Numbered from the stretch's first letter, positions 17,984-26,904 are shown. The stretch is DNA of 64,000 nucleotides from BACL27 sp947488385 (GCA_964203655.1 CAXNMJ010000006.1:1-64000); one strand, 5' to 3'. Translations and numbers: made by a program. The notes: generated from the letters alone by a model not told the origin.

Positions 17984-18687
17984 CTCGTGTTGTTGCCGTC
18001 GTTCAGGCGCGCATGGGTTCACAGAGATTCCCAGGGAAAATGCTCAGCCAACTTGGCGAGCACACACTTTTAGATTGGGTTTTGCAAAGAGTTCTGCGGT
18101 CCACGCAAGTTGACCAGGTTGTTCTTGCAACTTCAACCAATTCTGAAGATGACAAGTTAGTTAGTGCAGCCCTGAGGCTTGAAGTTAATTCAATTCGAGG
18201 CAGTGAGACCGATGTTTTGAGCCGGTTTTTGCTGGCAGCAAACGAAAGTCAAGCCGACCTAGTTGTTCGCGTGTGTGCAGATAATCCATTTATTGCACCC
18301 GAAGAATTAGACAGACTGATTGTTGATCATCGCGCAAAAAGTGTTGACTACTCGTGCAATCACCAGCAAAAATTGTCGAATAAATACGCTGATGGTTTCG
18401 GCGCTGAGATTTTTTCGCACGACTTGCTTAAAAAGTTGGCAAATCAAACCACGCAACAGGCTCATCGTGAACATGTCACGAGTTATATCTGGGACAATCA
18501 GAATGAATTTAAAATCAACGCAGTGACCGCACCGGCTGAACTCGCATTTCCAGAAGTAAAACTTGATATTGACACGCCGGCAGAGTTGGCAATACTAAAT
18601 GAATTCGTCAGGCGATATTCCGTAAAAATCGAAACAAAAGCAGCTGAAATAGTTGAAAGTTTTCGCAAGTTTTCTGCCGAAACTTAG
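17980..18687 (+). CDS. SpsF-like cytidylyltransferase (CMP-sugar activation)
   Basis: A 235-aa nucleotidyltransferase related to SpsF and acylneuraminate cytidylyltransferases. VAVVQARMGSQRFPGKML at 4-21 is the nucleotide-binding motif, VRVCADNPFIAPEELD near 86-101 the metal and sugar-binding region, and REHVTSYIWDN follows near 165. VKLDIDTPAELAILN near the end is typical. It would couple CMP to the ulosonic acid made by the neighbours, ready for glycosyl transfer. It is the last gene of the operon and shares ATGA with neuB. The FKBP gene that follows has its own promoter. Confidence 0.8.
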   Translation: MTRVVAVVQARMGSQRFPGKMLSQLGEHTLLDWVLQRVLRSTQVDQVVLATSTNSEDDKLVSAALRLEVNSIRGSETDVLSRFLLAANESQADLVVRVCADNPFIAPEELDRLIVDHRAKSVDYSCNHQQKLSNKYADGFGAEIFSHDLLKKLANQTTQQAHREHVTSYIWDNQNEFKINAVTAPAELAFPEVKLDIDTPAELAILNEFVRRYSVKIETKAAEIVESFRKFSAET

Positions 18688-18693
18688 TAGCGT
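18688..18693 (+). promoter_or_regulatory. -10 box, leaderless promoter of FKBP gene
   Basis: TAGCGT, six bases before the ATG at 18700, directly after the upstream stop codon. Confidence 0.5.
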
Positions 18694-18699
18694 GCAGGC

Positions 18700-19074
18700 A
18701 TGTCAAACAGCAAACCAAACGTAGAAATTCCAAAGACTGCCGCTCCAGCAGGTTTAGTAATCGAAGACATCACAGTTGGTGATGGCCAAGAGGCAGTCAG
18801 TGGCAAAAATGTTTCGGTACATTACGTTGGCGTTGCGTGGAGCACAGAAAAACAGTTTGATGCTTCGTGGGATCGCGACGAACCGTTCGAATTCGGGCTT
18901 GGTGCAAGTCAAGTAATTGCAGGTTGGGACAAAGGCGTGGTCGGCATGAAAGTCGGCGGTCGTCGCAAACTTACAATCCCGCCTGACATGGGCTACGGCA
19001 GCCGTGGCGCTGGTGGTGTAATCAAGGGCAACGAGACGCTTGTCTTCGTCGTTGATTTGTTAAACGTCTTTTAG
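18700..19074 (+). CDS. FKBP-type peptidyl-prolyl cis-trans isomerase
   Basis: A single-domain FKBP of 124 aa. VSVHYVGVAWSTEKQFDASWDRDEPFEFGLG, VIAGWDKGVVGMKVGGRRKLTIPPDMGYG and TLVFVVDLLNVF carry the hydrophobic pocket residues (Tyr, Phe, Asp, Trp) of the family, within the usual actinobacterial FkpA-like length. No signal peptide is present, so it is cytoplasmic and probably assists protein folding. It is convergent with tdk and the two genes overlap by four bases at their stops. Confidence 0.9.
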   Translation: MSNSKPNVEIPKTAAPAGLVIEDITVGDGQEAVSGKNVSVHYVGVAWSTEKQFDASWDRDEPFEFGLGASQVIAGWDKGVVGMKVGGRRKLTIPPDMGYGSRGAGGVIKGNETLVFVVDLLNVF

Positions 19075-19676
19075 TCTGCAGAGACTTGTTTTTTGCGATA
19101 GTGGTTGCGGCATAGCAACTCGTATCGAACGACATCGCCGAACAACGGCGCAATCGTATTTTTGTCGGTGTCACCGACCATCACTGTTTCGCCTTCAAGC
19201 ACAACTTTGTCGTTGACGAGTCGGGCATTGTTTGTCGCGCGTGCTCCACACCAACAACGGGCTTCAACTTGCATTTCAATGCGTTGATCGGCGATCTCTA
19301 GCAAGCGACGCGTGCCTTCGAACAACAAGCCTTTGAAATCAGTGATCAAGCCAAACGCATAGACATCAACATGTAACTCGTCGACGATTAAGGCAAGTTG
19401 GTCACATTGATCTGTCGTACAAAACTGTGCTTCGTCGCAAACAATAAATTGCAAAGGCATTCGCGATAGTGCAAGTTCGTAGAGATTCAAATTTGGTTCC
19501 ATTTCAAGTGCTGGTGTTGAAACACCCAAGCGGCTGGTTACTTGGCCACCATCGCGGTCGAGTTTTGTCAACAACAATCCAGCGAGTCCGCGAGTAGTCA
19601 GGTTGTGATTTATCTGTAGGGCGAGCGTGCTCTTGCCTGAACCCATCGTGCCGTAGTTGAATCTCAGCGTTGCCAT
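19071..19676 (-). CDS. tdk: Thymidine kinase
   Basis: Type II thymidine kinase, 201 aa, which phosphorylates thymidine to dTMP in pyrimidine salvage. The P-loop GTMGSGKST is at residues 9-17, the catalytic DEAQF at 81-85, and the zinc-binding cysteines appear in CWCGARA and LLCRNHY. The lasso-loop region TDFKGLLFEGTRRLL is also present. It starts a salvage neighbourhood (deoC, cdd, PNP) spread over both strands. The ATG at 19676 is the only plausible start. Confidence 0.95.
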   Translation of the reverse strand: MATLRFNYGTMGSGKSTLALQINHNLTTRGLAGLLLTKLDRDGGQVTSRLGVSTPALEMEPNLNLYELALSRMPLQFIVCDEAQFCTTDQCDQLALIVDELHVDVYAFGLITDFKGLLFEGTRRLLEIADQRIEMQVEARCWCGARATNNARLVNDKVVLEGETVMVGDTDKNTIAPLFGDVVRYELLCRNHYRKKQVSAD

Positions 19677-19747
19677 CTCAGGGCGAAACGCTACCTTGCT
19701 TCAGTGAAATTATAAAAAGCAGGCAGGCGAATTAAGGTAAGTGTGTA

Positions 19748-20401
19748 ATGACTCCAGTTGAACTTGCAAAATATATTGATCACACTTTGCTCGCCCCAGA
19801 GGCAACAAGCCGCGACATCGCCAAACTCTGCCAAGAAGCAAACGAAATGAATGTTGCTGCAATCTGTTGCTCGCCCTCGTTTCTACCTTTGGCACAGGGA
19901 CTTCTCTCTTCACAGATTGCAGTCGCATGCGTGGTCGGGTTTCCATCTGGTGCACATTCAAGCGAGGTGAAGTCGTTCGAATCTGCAATTGCTGTAAAAA
20001 ATGGTGCCACCGAAATTGACATGGTTGTTAACTTAGGTTTGGTTTGCTCAGGAATGTGGCTTGAACTCGGAGATGAGATTTTGGCAGTCCGCAAGAGCGT
20101 GGGTACGTTGACCAAGTTAAAAGTGATTATCGAGTCGGCGGCGCTAACAGATGAACAAATCATCATGACGTGCCGTGTTGCGGTCACAAATGGTGCAGAT
20201 TTCGTGAAAACATCAACTGGATTTCACAAGTCAGGCGGTGCGACTGTTCACGCCGTCGAACTCATGCGATCTACTGTTGGCGCTTCAGTCGGTGTGAAAG
20301 CCAGTGGTGGCATTCGCAGCCGCGAGACGGCTGTTGCAATGATCAACGCAGGAGCTTCGCGCATTGGAACTTCAGCCTCTGCGGCGATTTTGGCTGGCTA
20401 A
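19748..20401 (+). CDS. deoC: Deoxyribose-phosphate aldolase
   Basis: Class I aldolase, 217 aa, which cleaves 2-deoxyribose 5-phosphate to acetaldehyde and glyceraldehyde 3-phosphate, the final step of deoxynucleoside breakdown. KYIDHTLLAPEAT opens the protein. The Schiff-base lysine is K154 in FVKTSTGF and the second catalytic lysine is K184 in VKASGGIR. D91 in TEIDMVVN supports proton relay. It is plus strand, between tdk and a dioxygenase on the other strand. The nearby purine nucleoside phosphorylase and cytidine deaminase supply the same pathway. Confidence 0.95.
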   Translation: MTPVELAKYIDHTLLAPEATSRDIAKLCQEANEMNVAAICCSPSFLPLAQGLLSSQIAVACVVGFPSGAHSSEVKSFESAIAVKNGATEIDMVVNLGLVCSGMWLELGDEILAVRKSVGTLTKLKVIIESAALTDEQIIMTCRVAVTNGADFVKTSTGFHKSGGATVHAVELMRSTVGASVGVKASGGIRSRETAVAMINAGASRIGTSASAAILAG

Positions 20402-20405
20402 TTTT

Positions 20406-21269
20406 TTAAAACTGAAAGCCGCTCATCGGTAGAGCAGGGCGTTGCAACCAATTGTCACTTGGATAATCAGCCATGCCATCAATTGCATGGATTGTGTAGG
20501 CATGGCGTGGCTTGTCGCTTGTATTTGGACCAGAGCGATGGGGCAGTGTGCCGTTTAACAAAATCAAAGTTCCGCGTGGCGCCTCTAGTGGCACAAGTCC
20601 CGTCGTTGGATACGGAGTCGGATCAAAAACTTCGTTGAATGTCGATTTGCGATCTGGGCTGAGACGGTTTCGTGTTTTGACTGGCAAACGATGACCACCG
20701 GGCAGTGCCCACATGCAACCATTTTCTGTCGTCGCATCGTCAATTGCAAACCAAAAACCGATCACAGATTGCGGTTCGGTCCACAAATATGTGTGGTCGA
20801 CATGGCATGTGACTTCTCCGCCGATGCGCGGTTGTTTGAAAATGTACATCGACTGCAAGAGTTTTTCTTGTTTAAATCCAATAGATCGTGCAACAGCGCC
20901 AAGTCGGCTCGAGTGACTGAACTCTTTAAAAACTGGATCTAGGTCGTGCATCGCATGACCAAGTTTGTTCAGACAAAGATGGGCATCTTGTCGAAGCTCA
21001 CCGTTTTCGTTGAATGCATCTTTTTCGAAAAAGCAACGAATTTTGTCGCCGCTTGTCAAAAAATAGTCTTCCGAAGCGTGAACCGCAGTGCCGTCAGCGG
21101 TAAACACGGTTGCTTCTTCAGGCGAAGGACAATGTTTCTTGGCCAAAACCATCGCCTGCTCACGAAGCGTCAAGCAGGCTTGCTCGTCGACAAAATCTGG
21201 CAGCACTAAATAGCCATTTTGGTCAAAGAACTCGACTTGCTTTGCTGTTAAGCCTTCTTGAGTAATCAT
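20406..21269 (-). CDS. Phytanoyl-CoA dioxygenase (PhyH) family Fe(II)/2-oxoglutarate oxygenase
   Basis: A 287-aa PhyH-fold oxygenase. The iron-binding HxD is in TCHVDHTYLW near residue 157, and the distal histidine is in LPHRSGPN near 238, with the 2-oxoglutarate arginine region following at KPRHAYTIH. FFDQNGYLVLPDFVD is the typical N-terminus. It starts two bases after the cdd stop, so it is the last gene of the PNP-amidohydrolase-cdd unit. Its substrate is unknown; members hydroxylate acyl-CoAs, ectoine, nucleosides or small metabolites. The linkage to salvage genes hints at, but does not prove, a nucleoside-related substrate. Confidence 0.85.
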   Translation of the reverse strand: MITQEGLTAKQVEFFDQNGYLVLPDFVDEQACLTLREQAMVLAKKHCPSPEEATVFTADGTAVHASEDYFLTSGDKIRCFFEKDAFNENGELRQDAHLCLNKLGHAMHDLDPVFKEFSHSSRLGAVARSIGFKQEKLLQSMYIFKQPRIGGEVTCHVDHTYLWTEPQSVIGFWFAIDDATTENGCMWALPGGHRLPVKTRNRLSPDRKSTFNEVFDPTPYPTTGLVPLEAPRGTLILLNGTLPHRSGPNTSDKPRHAYTIHAIDGMADYPSDNWLQRPALPMSGFQF

Positions 21270-21271
21270 TT

Positions 21272-21682
21272 TTACGACTTTGATTCAGGATTTACAAAGT
21301 TTGATTCTTCCGGAAACGCCACCGGCAACATCTCGCTCAGTTTTCGTGGTGAGCCATTTACTTCGAGCAACATATTTGCGCCACCGTGCTCCCACAACAA
21401 CTGTCGACAGCGACCACATGGTGTTACTGGTTGGTCGTTGCCAACGGTGCACAGGGCGATCAGTCGACCGCCGCCAGAACGCGCCAACTCACTGATGATT
21501 CCGCACTCGGCACAAAGGGTTAATCCATATGAGGCATTTTCAACATTGCAGCCAGTGATGATTCGGCCATCATCAACAAGCGCGGCTGCACCGACTCTGA
21601 ATTTTGAATAAGGCGCATAGGCATTGTTGGCTACAGCAAGAGCGGTGGTTCGCAGAAGATTCCAGTTGATTTGAGCGCTCAT
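21272..21682 (-). CDS. cdd: Cytidine deaminase
   Basis: Zinc-dependent deaminase of 136 aa, which converts cytidine and deoxycytidine to uridine forms. YSKFRVGAAALVDDGRIITGCNVENASYG precedes the catalytic CAE in LTLCAECG, and the zinc pair is in TPCGRCRQLL. This is the homotetrameric short form. It is 30 bases after the amidohydrolase stop and 2 bases before phyH, in the salvage unit. Confidence 0.93.
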   Translation of the reverse strand: MSAQINWNLLRTTALAVANNAYAPYSKFRVGAAALVDDGRIITGCNVENASYGLTLCAECGIISELARSGGGRLIALCTVGNDQPVTPCGRCRQLLWEHGGANMLLEVNGSPRKLSEMLPVAFPEESNFVNPESKS

Positions 21683-21712
21683 ACAGACACCACAGTAGTG
21701 CGGTTGATTTAG

Positions 21713-23042
21713 TTAGTTTTTATTGACGCTTGCCAACACCTGTTTACCAAGCGCCCGAACTTTACTGATTGCCGATTTGCGGTCAATCGTTAGGCATTCG
21801 CGATCGCGCACGACGATTTGGCCATCGACCAATACATGGCGCACATCGGCTCTAGTCACACAAGTTGCGATCGTCGTGTGAGGCTCAAACGAAGGTGTAA
21901 GTGAAGGTGAGTCGGCATCGAGCACTATTAGGTCGGCGCGCTTACCAACTTCAAGTGAGCCAATGATGTGGTCGAGTTGTAAAGCCTTTGCGCCGTTAAT
22001 CGTGGCCATGCGCACAAGATCAACTGCTGGTAAAACCGATGGGTCTTTCGCCACTGTCTTTTGCATGTATCCGGCCAAGCGAATTGCAATCCAGAGATCA
22101 AGGTCATTGCCTGATGCAGGGCCATCAGTGCCGAGAGCGATGTTTACGCCAGCGCGTTGCAGATCTAAAATTCGTGCGACACCACTTGCAAGTTTGAAAT
22201 TTGATGCAGGACAGTGCACGACAGTTGCCGAATTGCTCGCGATAAGCGCAATGTCGTCGTCGCTTAGATGCACGCCGTGCGCAAGTACGCTTCGGCGCAA
22301 CAACTTTGTGTCAGCCAGAACTTGAATCGGTGTGCGACCTCCATGACGATTGGCGACAAGTTGCATTTCGCCAACTGTTTCTGCGGCATGAACATGGATA
22401 CGGGCTTCAAACTCTGATGCCAATTCAGCGAGCGTGCGCAATTGTTTTTCATCGAGCAAATATGTGCTGTGTGGTGCGACCCAACCAGTTGAACCAGCAG
22501 AATCGCGAGGTGCGGCAAGCCACTTTTTTGCCCAGCTCAGGCGATCAGCAAACTTCAACGGCTCTGGGCCGTCAGATCTCTAAGAAGTTTGGCCCAGTTT
22601 GAATTCGCATCAAACTTGAATTGGCAACTTCAAGTGCAGCGTCAGGAAGGTAATACATATCGAGCGATGTCGTTATGCCGCCCAACAGTGACTCAAGCGC
22701 CGCAAGTTCAGTACCGGCGTGCACTGCCGCATAGTTGAGAACTTTTACTTCGGCAGGCATCAGACGAGCAAGAAAATCTTCAAGACTCATGTCATCGCCG
22801 AGTCCGCGAAACAATGTCATGCCAAGGTGCGTGTGCGAATTGATCAGCCCTGGCATCACGATCGCGCCGCGTGCATCTATTACTTCGGTTGCGTTGTGCG
22901 TGATATTTCCTGGAGCGATCGCGCGAATCGTGCCGTCGGCCCCAACAACCAGCGAACCGTTTTCAATGATTGAAGAGTTTTTGTCAACCGTGACAATCTG
23001 CGCATTGACGATTGCAATTTTGTCTTTGCTCGCGACAGTCAT
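21713..23042 (-). CDS. Amidohydrolase, MTA/SAH (guanine/cytosine-type) deaminase family, frameshifted
   Basis: A TRZ/ATZ-MtaD family metal-dependent deaminase. The first frame gives IVNAQIVTVD, the metal-binding NSHTHLGMTLFRG and TTSLDMYYLPDAA. The frame then breaks near 22574-22582 at a TGA. The +1 frame resumes with FADRLSWAKKWL, HVHAAETVGEM, SVLAHGVHL, VVHCPASNFKLASG and LGTDGPASGNDLDLW. Removing one base gives about 442 aa, the family length. MTA/SAH deaminase is the most likely activity, and placement next to purine nucleoside phosphorylase suggests a purine substrate; other purine or cytosine deaminations are possible. It starts two bases after PNP. Confidence 0.85.
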
Positions 23043-23044
23043 GT

Positions 23045-23896
23045 TTAGTTCTTCTTGCCGTTTGCAAGATCAATCTGTTTGAGGATGTTTGCTAGCAAAG
23101 TTCCAACACGTTGTGACGATGCTTTGCCAATCTCTAAAACTTCGTCACCTGAGAGTTTTTCGCCAGTGATACCAGCAGCGAGATTTGTCGCCAGAGAAAG
23201 CGCGAGAACCTCCATGCCTAAATGTCGTGCAGCGATTGTCTCCATAACGGTCGACATGCCAACCAAGTCGGCACCCCAGACTCGGGCCGCACGAATTTCT
23301 GCGGGTGTTTCAAAGTGCGGGCCGTGATATCCCATATACACACCTTCATGCAAAGTCGGATCAACCTGCTTCGCGATTTCGCGCAATCGCAAACTGTAGG
23401 CATCGGTCAGGTCAACAAAACGTCCATGCAGAGGTGCCGGTGCATCTGCACCAGTCAGCGGAGAAAAACCCGTGAGATTAATGTGATCTGAAATCACCGC
23501 TGTCGCACCAACTCCCCAGTCCTGACGCAAACACCCCGCAGCATTTGTGAGTACAACGGTTTTACAACCAGCAAACCATGCAGTGCGCACTGCATGAACC
23601 ACGGCGTTGACTCCGTGACCCTCATAAAGATGTGTGCGACCAGTTAAAAGCAAGACGCGCGAGTTGCCGACTTTGACGCTCTTGAGTGTTCCACCGTGTC
23701 CGATTGCCGATGGCTTTGTGAAGCCAGGAATCTCGGTAACTGAAATTTCGTTAGTTGCGTCTAATACAGATGCGGCATGAGCCCAACCAGAGCCAAGAAC
23801 TGCAAGAACATCGTGTTGTCCGACGAACTTCTCTGTTACAAATTCGGCTGCTTGCTGTGCGACTTTGTATGGGTTTTCAGCACCAGCAGATTGCAT
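23045..23896 (-). CDS. Purine nucleoside phosphorylase (trimeric PNP/MTAP family)
   Basis: A 283-aa phosphorylase that releases purine bases from (deoxy)ribonucleosides. LAVLGSGW is the phosphate loop, GRTHLYEGH and TNAAGCL follow, and YHGPHFETPAEIRA and LVGMSTVMETIAARHLGM hold the base and ribose pocket. Length and motifs fit the trimeric PNP class rather than hexameric DeoD. A TAGCCT box six bases before the ATG suggests its own leaderless transcript, followed by the amidohydrolase, cdd and phyH genes. Confidence 0.92.
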   Translation of the reverse strand: MQSAGAENPYKVAQQAAEFVTEKFVGQHDVLAVLGSGWAHAASVLDATNEISVTEIPGFTKPSAIGHGGTLKSVKVGNSRVLLLTGRTHLYEGHGVNAVVHAVRTAWFAGCKTVVLTNAAGCLRQDWGVGATAVISDHINLTGFSPLTGADAPAPLHGRFVDLTDAYSLRLREIAKQVDPTLHEGVYMGYHGPHFETPAEIRAARVWGADLVGMSTVMETIAARHLGMEVLALSLATNLAAGITGEKLSGDEVLEIGKASSQRVGTLLANILKQIDLANGKKN

Positions 23897-23902
23897 GCCT
23901 TA

Positions 23903-23908
23903 AGGCTA
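23903..23908 (-). promoter_or_regulatory. -10 box, leaderless promoter of the PNP operon
   Basis: TAGCCT on the minus strand, six bases before the ATG at 23896. Confidence 0.55.
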
Positions 23909-24529
23909 CGGTGCGCTTTCAAGTTCGTACAACACAATTGTGCTCGACTTCGCAATCCATATGCCAGCGCCTGCTTGTTTAAATTTTTTTGAGAGTTCAT
24001 TTATATACCATTTGCCTGTGCGCGCGTAAATTTCTAGATCAGTAACGGTGCGGTCAACATTGTGGCGCAGATCACGTGTTGTTGGTACTTCGAAAAATAA
24101 AACATGTTTTGTCGCCTTTGCCAAGTTTTTTATTGCAGCGCGAGCAGCGCGATCGTCGAGATATTGCAACACGCTCTGACAAACCACGAGATCAAATTGT
24201 CTGCTCGGCGCCCAGGTGCTGATGTCATGCAGCTGGTGACCGTATTTTTTGCAAGCATGTTCACTTACATCTACCGAAACGACTTTGGTGCCTGAAAAGT
24301 TTTTGCGGTACCAGTCAGACCAATAGCCGACACCTGCGCCGATGTCTAAAACCGAGCGCACAGGAATATCCCACCAACTACAAAAGTTGTGAACGGCGCT
24401 GGCCAAAGTTTCGATCTTGCGCCGCGAGTGCATTGGAGTCGTTGAATAAAAACGTTTGAAAAATTCGGCGTCAAACTGCGATCTAGGCACCTGTGTTGTG
24501 TAGCAGGTATTTGAGTAGTCTTGCCACAC
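23906..24529 (-). CDS. SAM-dependent methyltransferase (class I)
   Basis: A 207-aa protein with a Rossmann methyltransferase core: VLDIGAGVGYWSDWY (motif I) near residues 61-75, VVSVDVSEHACKKYG (motif II) and FDLVVCQSVLQYLDD (motif IV) near 114-128. The N-terminus MWQDYSNTCYTTQVPRSQF carries aromatic residues often seen in small-molecule methyltransferases. The GTG at 24529 is the only start candidate seen near the divergent glutathione peroxidase. No substrate can be assigned. It ends 9 bases before PNP, but PNP has its own promoter, so a functional link is not implied. Confidence 0.75.
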   Translation of the reverse strand: MWQDYSNTCYTTQVPRSQFDAEFFKRFYSTTPMHSRRKIETLASAVHNFCSWWDIPVRSVLDIGAGVGYWSDWYRKNFSGTKVVSVDVSEHACKKYGHQLHDISTWAPSRQFDLVVCQSVLQYLDDRAARAAIKNLAKATKHVLFFEVPTTRDLRHNVDRTVTDLEIYARTGKWYINELSKKFKQAGAGIWIAKSSTIVLYELESAP

Positions 24530-24559
24530 GAGTTCCCAATCAAAGAGAGATGAGTAGAT

Positions 24560-25048
24560 ATGTCGGTTTATGATGCAAAAATTTCGGCCTTAGATGGCGC
24601 TGCAGACTTACTGAGTTCATTAAAAGGCAAAGTAACTTTGGTCGTCAATGTGGCTTCCAAGTGTGGTTTGACGCCGCAATACACGGCGCTTGAAGCGTTG
24701 CAGAAAGATTATTCAGCACAGGGTTTTACCGTTTTGGGTGTGCCGTGCAATCAGTTCGGCGCCCAAGAACCAGGAACTGCCGACGAAATTCAGACATTTT
24801 GCTCGACGAGTTATGGTGTGACGTTTCCGATGTCAGAAAAAGTCGACGTCAACGGCACGACGCAACATTCGCTGTATCAAATGTTGACCCCAGTGGCTGA
24901 TGCTGAAGGTCATTCAGGTGATATTCGTTGGAACTTTGAAAAGTTTTTAGTTGGACGAGACGGCAAAATTGTGGGCAGGTTCAATCCAAAGGTTGCTCCA
25001 GATGCGCCAGAAGTTGTTGCCGCAATCAAAGAGCAATTGGGTAAATAA
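24560..25048 (+). CDS. Glutathione peroxidase-family thiol peroxidase (Cys form)
   Basis: A 162-aa peroxidase. The peroxidatic cysteine is in VNVASKCGLTPQY near residue 36, the glutamine in GVPCNQFGAQEPG, and the tryptophan-asparagine pair in IRWNFEKFLV, giving the Cys-Gln-Trp-Asn tetrad. Position 36 is cysteine, not selenocysteine, although this organism has selA and selB. In actinobacteria such enzymes usually use thioredoxin. The next gene, aguB, begins three bases after the stop, so the two are probably co-transcribed. Confidence 0.93.
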   Translation: MSVYDAKISALDGAADLLSSLKGKVTLVVNVASKCGLTPQYTALEALQKDYSAQGFTVLGVPCNQFGAQEPGTADEIQTFCSTSYGVTFPMSEKVDVNGTTQHSLYQMLTPVADAEGHSGDIRWNFEKFLVGRDGKIVGRFNPKVAPDAPEVVAAIKEQLGK

Positions 25049-25051
25049 GAC

Positions 25052-25924
25052 ATGGGTAATGTAAAAGTCGCAGCTTTACAAATGTCAATGTCAACCTCGG
25101 TTGACGAAAACATTGCAACCGCTGAACGACTCGTGCGTAGCGCAGCAAAGCAGGGTGCTCAGATAATTTTGATTCCCGAACTTTTTGAGGGTCATTATTT
25201 CTGCAAAGATCAAACCACCGAAGATCTGCAACGTGCTACTGAAATGTCCGCACACCCCACGGTTGCGCACTTTGCAAAAATTGCCAAAGAGCTAAATGTT
25301 GTTTTGCCGATCAGTGTTTACGAACGAGCAAACAATTCGCTATTCAATACTGTGGCGATCGTCGATGCCGACGGCAAAGTTCTCGGCACCTATCGCAAGA
25401 GCCACATTCCCGATGGCCCGGGCTATAACGAGAAGTTTTACTTCAGTCCTGGTGACACTGGTTTCAAAGTTTGGCAAACAAAATTTGCCAAGATTGGTGT
25501 CGGCATTTGTTGGGATCAATGGTTTCCTGAAGCAGCTCGCGTCATGGCTTTGCGAGGCGCCGAGATCCTCTTGTATCCGACGGCGATTGGCAGCGAACCG
25601 TCAAATACCGAACTTGACTCTTCCGGGCATTGGCAACGCGCGATGCAAGGTCATGCGGCCAGCAACTTGACTCCGGTGATGGCGGCGAATCGCACAGGTC
25701 GAGAAGTCGGTCGTGCGACCGAGATTACGTTCTATGGTTGCTCGTTTATCTGCGACGCCACAGGTGCAAAAGTCGCCGAGGCAAACCGCACCGAAGAAGC
25801 GGTGCTCGTTGCAACTTTTGATCTTGAAGCACAAAAGTTGGCGCGTACATTCTGGGGACTGTTTCGCGATCGACGTCCAGAGTTGTACAAGCCGCTCTTG
25901 TCATTGGATGGTTTTGACCAGTGA
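25052..25924 (+). CDS. aguB: N-carbamoylputrescine amidase
   Basis: A 290-aa nitrilase-superfamily amidase that hydrolyses N-carbamoylputrescine to putrescine, CO2 and ammonia. The catalytic triad is Glu in IPELFEGHYF, Lys in YRKSHIPDGPGYNEKFYF (split by the family insert) and Cys in GVGICWDQWFPEAAR. SGHWQRAMQGHAASNLTPV and NRTGREVG are typical of the AguB subgroup. The stop overlaps the aguA start (GTGA), which confirms the pathway pairing. Confidence 0.93.
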   Translation: MGNVKVAALQMSMSTSVDENIATAERLVRSAAKQGAQIILIPELFEGHYFCKDQTTEDLQRATEMSAHPTVAHFAKIAKELNVVLPISVYERANNSLFNTVAIVDADGKVLGTYRKSHIPDGPGYNEKFYFSPGDTGFKVWQTKFAKIGVGICWDQWFPEAARVMALRGAEILLYPTAIGSEPSNTELDSSGHWQRAMQGHAASNLTPVMAANRTGREVGRATEITFYGCSFICDATGAKVAEANRTEEAVLVATFDLEAQKLARTFWGLFRDRRPELYKPLLSLDGFDQ

Positions 25925-26904
25925 GCATGCCCGCCGAATTCGCTCGGCATTCACGAACAGTTATTTGTTGGCCAGCGAGACCAGAAATTTACGGCTCGCG
26001 TTTACCTGAGGCACAAACTGCGCACGCCGCTTTGGCCAACACAATCTCGGGTTACGAGCCAGTGACGATGATTGCTAATCCGCAAGATCTATCAGCGGCA
26101 CGCAAGGCTTGTGCTGAAAATGTAGATGTAGTCGCTCTTGAAATTGATGACGCATGGTTCAGGGACTCAGGACCAAATTATGTGATCGAAAGCGGAGAAC
26201 TAATTGCTACGTGCTGGACTTTCAATGGTTGGGGCGAAAAGTTCGTGCCATTTGACAGAGACGCGACGATTGCCACGAGGTGGGCAGCCCACGCGGGTCA
26301 TAAAACACGCAAAATAGATATGGTTCTTGAGGGCGGCTCGCTAAATGTCGATGGAGCAGGCACGTTAATTACCACCGAGCAATGTCTGCTGCATCCGAAT
26401 CGCAACCCAAAACTTTCTCGTGATCAGATCGCTGAGCGTCTGTGCTTAGAACTTGGTCAGCAAAGAGTCGTCTGGTTGCCGTTTGGTTTGGCACTCGACG
26501 ACGACACCGACGGCCATGTCGACAATGTCGCCGCATTTATTGGCGAGAAAACAGTCATCATGCAGGGTTGCGACGATAAAAACGAAGCAGACTTCTCGCG
26601 TTGTGCAACCAACATTTCAGTAGCCAAAGATGCTGGCCTAACTGTGCATGAAATTCCTGTGTTGCCGTATGTAGTAACCGACTCAGTGCGCGCTGCCGTG
26701 CCGTACTTGAATTTTTATATTTGTAACGACGCAGTGATTGTGCCGGTCTGTGGCCATGATGCCGACAGTGAAATGCTGGCACTACTGGGTGAATTTATTC
26801 CTGATCGAGACATCATCGGCCTTGAAATCGGCGAGATTCTTAGCCGTGGCGGCGGCGGCATTCATTGCATCACGCAACAAATACCTGCCGATCTAATTTT
26901 TTAG
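25921..26904 (+). CDS. aguA: Agmatine deiminase
   Basis: Peptidyl-arginine-deiminase-fold enzyme of 327 aa that converts agmatine to N-carbamoylputrescine, the step before AguB. Motifs are DDAWFRDSGPNYV near residue 76, VLEGGSLNVDG, DDDTDGHVDNVAAF with the catalytic His/Asp, and the C-terminal active-site cysteine in GGGGIHCITQQIP. The GTG at 25921 overlaps the aguB stop; an ATG two codons later is possible. It is convergent with the sulfatase gene by four bases. No arginine decarboxylase is in the window, so the agmatine source is elsewhere. Confidence 0.93.
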   Translation: MSMPAEFARHSRTVICWPARPEIYGSRLPEAQTAHAALANTISGYEPVTMIANPQDLSAARKACAENVDVVALEIDDAWFRDSGPNYVIESGELIATCWTFNGWGEKFVPFDRDATIATRWAAHAGHKTRKIDMVLEGGSLNVDGAGTLITTEQCLLHPNRNPKLSRDQIAERLCLELGQQRVVWLPFGLALDDDTDGHVDNVAAFIGEKTVIMQGCDDKNEADFSRCATNISVAKDAGLTVHEIPVLPYVVTDSVRAAVPYLNFYICNDAVIVPVCGHDADSEMLALLGEFIPDRDIIGLEIGEILSRGGGGIHCITQQIPADLIF

